Below, piece by piece: positions 34,686 to 45,528 of a stretch of DNA of 46,240 nucleotides; position 1 is the stretch's first letter, and the number at the start of each line of letters is the position of its first letter. Below the pieces are notes generated by a model. The model saw nothing but the letters and a program-made list of their open reading frames with translations, did no database searches and had not been told where the DNA came from. The DNA is taken from the NCBI GenBank assembly GCA_003154775.1, contig PMES01000022.1:1-46240 (forward strand), read 5' to 3'. A program made the position numbers and the translations under genes. Origin of the DNA: Acidobacteriota bacterium. Its GTDB lineage: Bacteria > Acidobacteriota > Terriglobia > Acidiferrales > UBA7541.

Positions 34686-35260
34686 TGGCGGGGAGCCTGT
34701 AAGCCGGATTCTGTGGGGCGCTACATCTTGCGATGATGCGCCGCGACGATCATTCCTCTAGCCCCGGCCTCGCGACCGGGATCGAGCGACCTACCCGAGG
34801 GTTCGTCAGTCCCAGCGGCTTGCGCCGATGGGAAAGGAGCCGCTGCGCTTGCGCGTAGTGCTCAGCGAGCCGGGCCAGCTCTGCCCTCCTATTTGGTCTT
34901 GCACCTCGCGGGGTTTGCCGTGCCCCCGATGTTGCCACCGGGGCGGTGGGCTCTTACCCCACCTTTTCACCCTTACCGGCGATGCTAACCGTGGGAAGAT
35001 GTCCCGAAGGTTTTCCTCCGGGCTATCACCGGGCTGCTTCGCAGGCGGTATATTCTCTGTGGCACTGTCCGTGACGCGTGTAGGCGCCGGGTTTTAGCCC
35101 GGCCCGCTGCACACGCCCCCTGGCGTTACCAGGCGCGATGCCCTAACCCTGAGGCCCGAAGGCCGCAGGGGCTCCGCTTGCGCGGATTCGGTGTCCGGAC
35201 TTTCCTCCCGTCCTCGCCGCTTGCGCGGTTCAGACCAGCGATCATCCGGCTCACCCGCCA
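34686..35260 (-). ncRNA. rnpB: RNase P RNA (bacterial type A)
   Basis: The catalytic RNA of RNase P, which trims the 5' end of tRNA precursors. On the minus strand all core elements are present in order: P1 5' strand GGCGGGTGAGCC (35248-35259), GGGAGGAAAGTCCGGAC, GGTAACGCCAGGGGG, AGAGAATATACCGCC, GGTAAGGGTGAAAAGGTG, GGCACGGCAAACCCC, GCAAGACCAAATAGGAGGG, and the 3' ACAGAATCCGGCTTACAGGCT with P1 3' strand ending near 34687. At about 575 nt it is longer than the common 350-450 nt, with extra helices in the specificity half. TATAAT at 35267-35272 is a well-placed -10. Its 3' end is the duplicated attachment site of the defence island, and P1 is imperfect (one bulge). Confidence 0.95.
34693..34712 (-). 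repeat. Right attachment repeat within rnpB
   Basis: Twenty bases identical to 16854-16873. It lies in the 3' end of the RNase P RNA; insertion regenerates a working gene because the island carries its own copy of the end. Confidence 0.8.
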
Positions 35261-35310
35261 ACTCCAATTATACAGTTCCACCAGGTGAGCACGAGCTTGA
35301 ATTTGCTTCC

Positions 35311-35688
35311 CTAACCTTTGGCGCCAGCGGCGAGGGTCTCCAAGCGCACAATGTACTCGATTGCCTTTTGATAAAAGCCCGGAAAGGCATCCGATGGAAT
35401 GATCTCGTCGTAGAAGTTCTTGTGCAGAGCATTCAAAGCAATGAAATCCTCATAAAGCGGCCTGTCTCCTAATTCGGAAGACAGTTGGCGAAGGAAGTCA
35501 AAAAACTGACGGTGGCTCGTAATTACGATATTGTGCCTCGCAGCGAGCGCTTTAAGCTGCTGCGCGACCGCACCCCAGAGAAGCTCAGATGCCTTTCTGT
35601 ACTCGCCAGCCGCGATCGCATGCTCGGCATTCGCACGATACTGATCACGGGCATGATAGAGACCCTGAATATACCCAAGCTCACTCAA
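35311..35688 (-). CDS. HEPN/PaREP1-like small protein
   Basis: About 125 residues, all helical, with EYRKASELLWGAVAQQLKALA then HRQFFDFLRQLSSEL and FYQKAIEYIVRLE, a pattern like PaREP1/HEPN proteins. Its function is unknown; HEPN proteins in such pairs often bind a small partner. It overlaps the 67-residue gene upstream, and TTG at 35688 preceded by AAGG is the likely start; an ATG at 35718 is in frame too. This pair lies outside the island. Confidence 0.55.
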   Translation of the reverse strand: MSELGYIQGLYHARDQYRANAEHAIAAGEYRKASELLWGAVAQQLKALAARHNIVITSHRQFFDFLRQLSSELGDRPLYEDFIALNALHKNFYDEIIPSDAFPGFYQKAIEYIVRLETLAAGAKG

Positions 35689-35884
35689 TGGCCAGGACCT
35701 TCCCCGTCGCGTCGTCAACCAGGACCTTCTTCAACTTAGCGGCAGCAATGTTTACGTTGAACGTCAGGATCCATTGCTTCTTGGCAGCATCGAAATCGGT
35801 TTTTTCGAGTTGAAAGAAGAAGTAGCCGGATTTTGTCAGAAAATCCCTGGCCGCTTCCGTTACGTCGATCAGTTCCTTGGGCAT
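35681..35884 (-). CDS. 67-residue hypothetical protein
   Basis: A small mixed alpha/beta protein (start MPKELIDVTEAARDFL, then ILTFNVNIAAAKLKKVLVDD). The strands after the first helix resemble a PepSY-like fold but I cannot confirm it. The ATG follows GAGGTGA, a strong site. Its 3' end overlaps the HEPN-like gene, so the two are translated together and likely form a complex. Confidence 0.6.
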   Translation of the reverse strand: MPKELIDVTEAARDFLTKSGYFFFQLEKTDFDAAKKQWILTFNVNIAAAKLKKVLVDDATGKVLAIE

Positions 35885-35952
35885 GAATCACCTCGCGTGC
35901 CTATGTATCATTCAATATAAATGTATCAGACCAATAGAGCCAATACTCCAAT

Positions 35953-39023
<3,071 letters not shown>

Positions 39024-39025
39024 CT

Positions 39026-40027
39026 GTGGACATTGTCACGCATGCGCTGCTTTCCCTGGCCCTGGCACGCGGATTTTTCGCGCGGCGGGGATGGCCGGTG
39101 CTTGCGGGCATGCTCGTTGCCGGCACGCTAGCCGATGTGGATTTGATCAGCGCGTGGTTTGGGCCTGCCGCTTACCTGGCGGCGCGCCGCACATTTACGC
39201 ATTCCCTGCTGGGCACGCTCGTCGTCATCGCCATCGCCGCGTGGATAGCGCACGCGCTGGCCGGCAAACGACGTGAAACGTGGAAAGGCATCTTTGCCGC
39301 GACATCTTGTGCCGCTATCGCGCATCTCCTGTTCGATTTCTGCCAATCGGGGGGTATCGCGCTGCTGTGGCCATTCCGTGGCACGCGCTTTGCCCTGGAT
39401 TGGCTCCCCAACCTGGATCCGTGGATTTTGGTTCTACTTCTCGGTGGAGTCGTTGTGCCGGAGTTTTTTCTTTTGGTGAGTTTGGAAATCGGCGCCAGGG
39501 ACAAAAGGCCGCGGGGCCGCAACGGCGCGCTGGTGGCGCTGGTGCTGATTGGGATTTACGTTGGCGCGCGCGGAGTGCTGCACTCCAACAGCGTCGCGCT
39601 GCTGGAACCGCGTTCCTATCACGGGGAATCGCCGCGGCGCGCCGAGACGTTTGCGGAGTCGCTTTCGCTTTTGACATGGCACGGAGTAGTGGAAACGCAG
39701 TCGTATCTTTGCCTAATCGATGTGCCAGTGACCTCCGCCGACAGCTTCGATGCTGAATCCGCCACCTGCCTGCATAAACCGGAAGAGTCCCCGGTGCTGA
39801 CGGCCGTGCAACAATCGGCGGTAGGGCGCAAATTCCTGAGCGCGGCAAGAATTCCCCGCGCCGCCGTGGACAAAACGGAGGGTGGATACGAGGTGATTAT
39901 TCGCGATTTGCGGGATGTGGCGGAACACGAGACGCGGCATCGGGTGGTGGCCCGGATTTGGCTGGATGCTAAATCGCGCATCGTAAGTGAACAGCTTGGC
40001 TGGGCGGGAGAAGTGCACCTGCGTTGA
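39026..40027 (+). CDS. Membrane-bound metal-dependent hydrolase (YdjM-like)
   Basis: A 333-residue protein starting with GTG. Residues 1-200 have four or five membrane helices and the conserved metal ligands of the YdjM/YbcI family: THALLS near the start, ADVDLI, and RRTFTHSLLG. The C-terminal 130 residues look soluble and periplasmic (ESPRRAETFAESL to the end). The family name 'LexA-regulated' refers to E. coli; no LexA box is seen here. Substrate unknown. Confidence 0.75.
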   Translation: MDIVTHALLSLALARGFFARRGWPVLAGMLVAGTLADVDLISAWFGPAAYLAARRTFTHSLLGTLVVIAIAAWIAHALAGKRRETWKGIFAATSCAAIAHLLFDFCQSGGIALLWPFRGTRFALDWLPNLDPWILVLLLGGVVVPEFFLLVSLEIGARDKRPRGRNGALVALVLIGIYVGARGVLHSNSVALLEPRSYHGESPRRAETFAESLSLLTWHGVVETQSYLCLIDVPVTSADSFDAESATCLHKPEESPVLTAVQQSAVGRKFLSAARIPRAAVDKTEGGYEVIIRDLRDVAEHETRHRVVARIWLDAKSRIVSEQLGWAGEVHLR

Positions 40028-40334
40028 CGGGGATTGCTCACCAGAGCGCGGCGTGACACAAGCCGCAAGGCGCCCACCAGAAAGCGGGTGGCAGGTGGAG
40101 CGCGCAGATTCGCCGTGCATTGCAACGGCGCACAAGGCGCCCGCCTCCCCGACCAAGTCGGGGTAAACGCCAGGCGGCCGCTACAAGAGCAAGAACAAAC
40201 CAAGAAACCGACCTGAAGGTCGGCCACTACAAAAGCAAAGAGGTTCGGAAAAAGTAGATTCCTCACTGCGCGGACTCCGTTCGGAATGACGGGGCTTACG
40301 GGTTGCCGGGATGGGGTCCAGCAGTGCTGGCCCC
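40028..40334. other. Intergenic with hairpins and a repeat
   Basis: Holds the palindromes CCCCGAC..GTCGGGG (40147-40163) and CCGACC..GGTCGG (40208-40223) and a reverse-oriented GTCATTCCGAG-type half-element (40257-40290). Between convergent genes; the hairpins may also end transcription. No gene seen. Confidence 0.5.
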
Positions 40335-40943
40335 CTACGCGGCGGGCTCGGGTTTATCGCGGAGGATCAGGCGGGACGAGGCGTAACTGGCGAGCACGAA
40401 TAGGATCACCGCGATTGCGACTTCCAGTTTGTGCTGCGCCAGAAACGGCATCGCGTCCTTGCCGTAGCGGATGGCCAGATAGCCGATGCCAAAGTAGCGA
40501 ATCGCGCGGGCCAACGCGATGGCGGAAGCAAAGCTTACCAGTGGGACTTCAAACACGCCGGCGGCAAATACAAAAATCTTGAAGGGCGTGGGTGGTGGCA
40601 GCAAGGCGGCGAGCAGCATCCCTCCAAATCCATTTTTCTCCACCCAGTGCCGGATGGCGTGCGCGCGGCCGCCCGCTTTTTTGATGAAAAACGCTTCCCC
40701 GCCCTTTTTTGCCAGGAAATAAAGCAGCAAGCAACCCAGCAGCGAGCCAAGCCCGGCCATCGCGGCGTAAAGCGGCATGCGCAGGGGATGTTGGATGGAG
40801 AGTTCGATGAGCAGCAGATCGTTGATGACGGGAAATGTCAGTACGGAGGAATCGAGAAACGATATCAGGAAGAGTCCCGGCGCGCCCAACGTTCCGGCAA
40901 AAACCACGATTTTCTGTTTCCAGCCGCTCAACGGCGCCGCCAA
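40335..40943 (-). CDS. DedA/VTT-domain membrane protein
   Basis: A 202-residue inner-membrane protein with a VTT (SNARE-associated) domain: LISFLDSSVLTFPVINDLLLIEL, GSLLGCLLLYFLAKKGG, LLPPPTPFKIFVFAAGVFEV with the conserved Pro-rich reentrant loop, and two C-terminal helices. DedA proteins flip lipid carriers or affect membrane potential and envelope integrity. It lies 53 bp downstream of bioA on the same strand and may be read from the biotin operon. Confidence 0.8.
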   Translation of the reverse strand: MAAPLSGWKQKIVVFAGTLGAPGLFLISFLDSSVLTFPVINDLLLIELSIQHPLRMPLYAAMAGLGSLLGCLLLYFLAKKGGEAFFIKKAGGRAHAIRHWVEKNGFGGMLLAALLPPPTPFKIFVFAAGVFEVPLVSFASAIALARAIRYFGIGYLAIRYGKDAMPFLAQHKLEVAIAVILFVLASYASSRLILRDKPEPAA

Positions 40944-40996
40944 GGCAGGATCCTCCGTAGTTCGAGAATTTCAGTGTAACAGAGCGCCGGAATGGA

Positions 40997-42295
40997 TTAG
41001 AGCAGCGCTTCGATGGCTTCGGTGATGATGTCGTAGACGTGGTGAAGCTCTTCCCGCGTAATGACGTAAGGCGGAATCACGTAGATCACATTGCCCAGCG
41101 GGCGCAGCAACACGCCGCGGCGCAGGAAAAAGTCGTAGAGTTTGGGGCGTAACGCGGAGAGATAGCCGGGATCGTCGGCCCGCAATTCCAGCGCGCCGAT
41201 GGTGCCGACCTGACGCGTATCGCCAACCTGACGCATGCCGCGCAAATCGGCCAGTCGATCGGCATTGACCCGCGAGATCGCGGCGATGCGGTCGAACACG
41301 GGCTCGTCCTCGAAAATTTGCAGGCTGGCATTGGCGGCCGCGCACGCCAGGGCATTCCCCGTGTAGGAATGGCCGTGGTGGAAGGTGTGCATGCGGTTTT
41401 CGCTGCGAAACGCGGACTCCACGCGATCCGTACACAGCGTCGCGCCCATGGTGAGGAACCCGCCCGTGATGCCCTTGGAAAGGCACATGAGATCGGGCAC
41501 GACGTTCGCCAGTTCGCAGGCAAACATTTTCCCGGTGCGGCCGAATCCGGTGAGCACTTCGTCGGCAATCAGCAGCACGTCGTGACGCGTGCAAAGCGCC
41601 CGGATCTTCTGCAGAAACTCGACGGGGTGAACAATCATTCCACCAACGCCCTGCAGGAGCGGCTCCACGATGACGGCGGCAATCTTATCGCCGCGCTCGG
41701 CCAGCAAATCTTGCAACTTCTGCACACACTCGATGTGGCAGGTCTCGCGCTTCAATCCCACCGGGCAGCGGTAGCAATAGGCCGAATGGACGCGGTGCAC
41801 CGGATAGCGCATGGACTCAAAGGGAGCGGTGAACGGCGACGAATCGCTGACGGACATGGCCCCGGCGGTGTCACCGTGATAGCCGTCCGCCAGCGCCACG
41901 ATTTCGTGTTTATCGGGGCGCTCGAGGTTCTGGAAATGCTGCACGGCAAGTTTCAGGGCGACTTCCACGGCGGTGGAACCGTCATCGGAGAGAAACATGT
42001 GCGTCAGCTCGGCAGGCGCCCATTTGCGCAAGCGCGCGGCCAGTTCTTCCGCGGGATCGTTTGTGAAGCCCGCCAGAATCACTTGTTCGAGCTTGCGGGA
42101 TTGTTCCGCGACCGCGGCGCTGATGCGAGGATTAGCGTGGCCGTGGAGATTCACCCACCAGGAAGAAATCGCGTCCAGGATGCGGCGCCCATCGGCCAAA
42201 TGAAGGTAGACGCCTTCGGCGCTGGCCACATGGAGCGGGGCAGGGTCCAGGAGGGCATTCGTAAACGGGTGCCAGATGCGTAGTGGTGTGGTCAT
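40997..42295 (-). CDS. bioA: Adenosylmethionine-8-amino-7-oxononanoate aminotransferase
   Basis: A 432-residue PLP enzyme of class III aminotransferases. It converts KAPA to DAPA with SAM as amino donor in biotin synthesis. Motifs: ISSWWVNLHGHANPRI, GYHGDTAGAMSVS, IADEVLTGFGRTGKMF, and PLP lysine in CLSKGITGGFL. It is the last gene of bioB-bioF-bioD-bioA, overlapping bioD by 4 bases. Confidence 0.95.
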   Translation of the reverse strand: MTTPLRIWHPFTNALLDPAPLHVASAEGVYLHLADGRRILDAISSWWVNLHGHANPRISAAVAEQSRKLEQVILAGFTNDPAEELAARLRKWAPAELTHMFLSDDGSTAVEVALKLAVQHFQNLERPDKHEIVALADGYHGDTAGAMSVSDSSPFTAPFESMRYPVHRVHSAYCYRCPVGLKRETCHIECVQKLQDLLAERGDKIAAVIVEPLLQGVGGMIVHPVEFLQKIRALCTRHDVLLIADEVLTGFGRTGKMFACELANVVPDLMCLSKGITGGFLTMGATLCTDRVESAFRSENRMHTFHHGHSYTGNALACAAANASLQIFEDEPVFDRIAAISRVNADRLADLRGMRQVGDTRQVGTIGALELRADDPGYLSALRPKLYDFFLRRGVLLRPLGNVIYVIPPYVITREELHHVYDIITEAIEALL

Positions 42296-42927
42296 TGGGA
42301 AAATGCGGAGCGGTCAAAGTGGTTCAGGAATACCTGCATCAGCGCGGTGCGATGGAGATTCGGAAGCTTGGGAATTTCGCCGATCACGCGAACATGACCA
42401 AATTTCTCGATGGTGTCGCGGTTCTCGCGATTCTGATCTCCAATCAATACCACGCCATGCACCGGCAGTTCGGCCGCGTGAAGCGCCGCGAGCGTCAATA
42501 GCGTGTGATTGATGGTGCCCACGCCGCTGCGCGCCGCCAGAATCACCGGCAGCTTGAATTTTACCATCATGTCCAGCATGAACTGCTTGGAATTGATGGG
42601 CACCAGCACGCCGCCGGCGCCCTCCACTATCAGCCAGTCGTTCATCAGGCTGGCCGGAAGGTTCAGCCGGTTGAGATCGATCTCGACCCCGGCCCAGCGC
42701 GCCGCAAGGTCCGGGGAAACCGGGGGCACAAATTTGTAGACCTCTTCCAGGGTGCGGTCGGTTCCAATGCCCGCCAGGCGCATGACCGTGACGCGGTCCG
42801 AGCCCTCCAGCGTGCCCGTCTGGATGGGCTTCCAGTACACTGCATCGAGCGCCGCACAGAGCAAGGCGGCGAGCGTCGTCTTGCCGACGCCGGTATCGGT
42901 TCCGGTGATGAAGAAGTGGCTTCTCAT
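42292..42927 (-). CDS. bioD: Dethiobiotin synthetase
   Basis: A 211-residue P-loop ligase that closes the ureido ring of dethiobiotin from DAPA, CO2 and ATP. Walker A is GTDTGVGKTT near the N-terminus, then KPIQTG and VEGAGGVLVPI, as in known BioD. The ATG at 42927 overlaps the bioF stop by 4 bases. An in-frame upstream start would overlap bioF by 46 bases and is less likely. Confidence 0.95.
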   Translation of the reverse strand: MRSHFFITGTDTGVGKTTLAALLCAALDAVYWKPIQTGTLEGSDRVTVMRLAGIGTDRTLEEVYKFVPPVSPDLAARWAGVEIDLNRLNLPASLMNDWLIVEGAGGVLVPINSKQFMLDMMVKFKLPVILAARSGVGTINHTLLTLAALHAAELPVHGVVLIGDQNRENRDTIEKFGHVRVIGEIPKLPNLHRTALMQVFLNHFDRSAFSQ

Positions 42928-44102
42928 GCGCGTCTCGCGGTGGTCAAAACAGGATGCTGCGCCCGCCACGCTACCAGGGATCCCACCAGGCGGTCCAACT
43001 CATCCTGCGGAATACGGCAAGTCAATGACAAACGCAAGCGCGCTTTGCCCTCGGGGACGGTGGGCGGGCGGATGGCGCGCACGGCGAAGCCGTCTTGCTG
43101 GAGATGCCCGGCGGCGTCCAACGTTTCCTCGTTTTTCCCGAAGACTACCGGCACGATCTGGCTGGCGCTTCCAGCGATATCGAAGCCTTCCGTGCGCAAG
43201 GCGTTGCGGAAGCGCTCCGCGCGCTCTTGCAGTTCCCGGCGTTCTTTGTCCATCCCGGCTGCGAGACGCAACGCCGCGCTAATCTGCCGGGAAAAATAAG
43301 GCGGGAGTGCCGTGCTGAAGATAAATGTACGCGCGTGGTTGATGAGGTGCTCCTTCAATACGGCTGGACCACAAACGAAGGCGCCGGCACATCCCAGCGC
43401 TTTTCCGCAGGTGTGAACCACTGCCAGCAATTGCGGCACAATTCCTGCTTCCGCAGCAAGCCCGCGGCCTTGCGGGCCCAGGACACCCGTGGAATGCGCT
43501 TCATCCAAAATAATCGCCGCGCCGTATTTATCGGCCAGTCCGGCGATCTCTTTCAGGGGCGCAACATCGCCATCCATGCTGAACACACTTTCCGTAATGA
43601 TCACTTTTCGCCACGGCGCGCCCGCTTCCTCTCGCAGTAAATCTTCCAGTGCATCCAGGTCCAGGTGCGGGTAGATGACTTTTCGCGCGCCCGATAGACG
43701 TATCCCGTCAATCAAACTGGCATGATTCAATACATCGGAATAGACGATGTCATCCTTGCCGACAAGCGATGCCAGGAGGCCCATGTTCGCGGCGTAACCA
43801 CTGCTGAAGAAGAGCGCTTCCTCGGTGCCTGCAAACTTCGCAAACTCCTCTTCCAGAGATCGCCACTCCTCGGTTTGGCCGGAGAGTAAGCGCGAGCCGG
43901 TGCCCCCGACCTTGCGGGCGTGTGTCACCGCGTCGATGGCAGCTTCGTGGAGCTTGGGGTGTTCCGCAAGTCCCAGATAATCGTTGGAGCAGAGATTCAC
44001 GCCGTGAACCTCGGCCAGACTGCGGCGCAGGTTGCGTGCGTCAAGGGCGCGCAGCCCCTTCCGCAGTTCCTCTTTCCAGATCGCTAGGGCGTTAGACGGC
44101 AT
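42924..44102 (-). CDS. bioF: 8-amino-7-oxononanoate synthase
   Basis: A 392-residue PLP enzyme joining pimeloyl-ACP (or CoA) and L-alanine to make KAPA. Motifs: [38 protein letters not shown], and PLP-binding Lys in HTCGKALG. It overlaps bioB by 11 bases and bioD by 4. No bioC/bioH or other pimeloyl-making gene is in the window. Confidence 0.95.
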   Translation of the reverse strand: MPSNALAIWKEELRKGLRALDARNLRRSLAEVHGVNLCSNDYLGLAEHPKLHEAAIDAVTHARKVGGTGSRLLSGQTEEWRSLEEEFAKFAGTEEALFFSSGYAANMGLLASLVGKDDIVYSDVLNHASLIDGIRLSGARKVIYPHLDLDALEDLLREEAGAPWRKVIITESVFSMDGDVAPLKEIAGLADKYGAAIILDEAHSTGVLGPQGRGLAAEAGIVPQLLAVVHTCGKALGCAGAFVCGPAVLKEHLINHARTFIFSTALPPYFSRQISAALRLAAGMDKERRELQERAERFRNALRTEGFDIAGSASQIVPVVFGKNEETLDAAGHLQQDGFAVRAIRPPTVPEGKARLRLSLTCRIPQDELDRLVGSLVAWRAQHPVLTTARRA

Positions 44103-45096
44103 GGGATTCGAGTGGCTTCATTCCCAAACTTTGAAGTAACTGCTCATCCTCATCAACTCCAGGGTTCGGGGTGGTCAGGAGTTTCTCCCCGACAAAGATT
44201 GAATTTGCGCCTGCAAGAAAACACAAGGTCACCGCTTCCGGCGACAACTGCTTTCTACCGGCCGCCAGGCGCACCCGCGAAGCCGGCATGAGGATCCGCG
44301 CCGTGGCAATCGCGCGAACCATTTCCAGCGGATCGAGCGGAGGCATCGCGGCCAACGGCGTGCCCTCGACGCGCACGAGCATGTTGATGGGCACGCTTTC
44401 AGGGTGCGGGTTCAGCGTCGCCAATTGATGCAGCAGGCCGGCGCGGTCGCTCTCCTTCTCTCCCATCCCCAGAATTCCGCCGCAACACACGGTGATTCCC
44501 GCCTGACGCACCGCCGCGAGGGTCCTCAACCGTTCATCGTACACGCGGGTGGTGATAATCGAGCCATAAAATTCCGGCGAAGTGTCCAGATTGTGATTGT
44601 AGGCCGTGAGCCCCGCTTCCTTCAGGCGGACGGCCTGCTCGTTCGTCAGCATTCCCAGGGTGCAGCAGACTTCCACGCCCAGCGAGGAGACACCGCGCAC
44701 CATTTCCAGGACGATCTCGAATTCGTGGCCCTGTGGAGCTTCCCGCCACGCCGCGCCCATGCAGAATCGCGTCACGCCTCGCGCTGCGGCGTCCCGTGCC
44801 ACGCCGATCACATGCTGCGGATCGAGCAGCCCCTCGCGCTCCACGCCGGCGTCGTGATGCACGCTTTGCGGACAATACGCGCAATCCTCCGGGCAGCCGC
44901 CCGTCTTGATGGAAATCAACTGGCAGGTCTGCACGCGATCGGGAGCATGGAATTCGCGGTGCAGGGTCTGCGCCCTGTAAACCAGTCCGGGCAGCGGCGT
45001 GGCGTAAATCGCCGCGACCTCTTCCTTCTTCCAATCGTGCCGGAGTTGCGTCACCGGGATGGTCTGCTGGGCCGCGCCGCTGAATGCACTGTTCAT
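44092..45096 (-). CDS. bioB: Biotin synthase (radical SAM)
   Basis: A 334-residue radical SAM enzyme inserting sulphur into dethiobiotin. The iron-sulphur cysteines are in [11 protein letters not shown], with CxxxCxxC for SAM; further Cys and Arg residues for the second cluster follow ([27 protein letters not shown]). First gene of the operon. I found no BirA-, BioR- or BioQ-type operator in the 150 bases upstream. Confidence 0.95.
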   Translation of the reverse strand: MNSAFSGAAQQTIPVTQLRHDWKKEEVAAIYATPLPGLVYRAQTLHREFHAPDRVQTCQLISIKTGGCPEDCAYCPQSVHHDAGVEREGLLDPQHVIGVARDAAARGVTRFCMGAAWREAPQGHEFEIVLEMVRGVSSLGVEVCCTLGMLTNEQAVRLKEAGLTAYNHNLDTSPEFYGSIITTRVYDERLRTLAAVRQAGITVCCGGILGMGEKESDRAGLLHQLATLNPHPESVPINMLVRVEGTPLAAMPPLDPLEMVRAIATARILMPASRVRLAAGRKQLSPEAVTLCFLAGANSIFVGEKLLTTPNPGVDEDEQLLQSLGMKPLESHAV

Positions 45097-45528
45097 TCTG
45101 GGTATTCGCCTGGTTTGAATGCAACTGTATCAGTCTAACGAACTTTTCATACTATCATTGCTCCCCAGTTCAGGCCATTTCCATCGCATCAAATGGTTTG
45201 ACCAGGCATTAGCAAAATGTTATAAGTCAGGGTTTCCTTCGCCTGTCGCGCGATGCATAGTGGGGTGCCGGGGTGGTCCTGACCCGCTCGGGGTCAGAAG
45301 GTGTTGCGCGCGCGGGCGGAAGAGTTCCCGTCCTGTCTGAGACACGGGAGTCTCCCCTCTTACGGGTGAGACGCTCCCCCTGACGCTGGTGGATGTTATG
45401 CGATTCCGGTTCACCGCGCTCTGCGTTAGGGCGGAGTGGTGTGTGGTTATGCAGTTGTAGGGGCCGCAGCCGGACGATTGGCCGGAGGAATTGCCCCGCA
45501 GAGACCTAATTGTTCTGGAGGATCCTTC
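45097..45528. other. Divergent bioB/hppA intergenic region with structured leader
   Basis: About 430 bp. The hppA-proximal part has hairpins: CTGACCC/GGGTCAG (45279-45297), GAGAC/GTCTC (45339-45354), and an overlapping alternative GGGAGTCTC paired with GAGA..CTCCC (45346-45378). The last two cannot form together. No known riboswitch family recognised. Confidence 0.5.

Noticed and set aside
16847-34712. An integrase or transposase gene in the defence island
   Set aside because: I checked each gene for tyrosine-recombinase R-H-R-Y, serine-recombinase and DDE patterns and saw none; the small protein at 34119-34574 also fails.
34750-35097. Short frames on both strands within rnpB
   Set aside because: They lie inside the structured RNase P RNA and are not genes.
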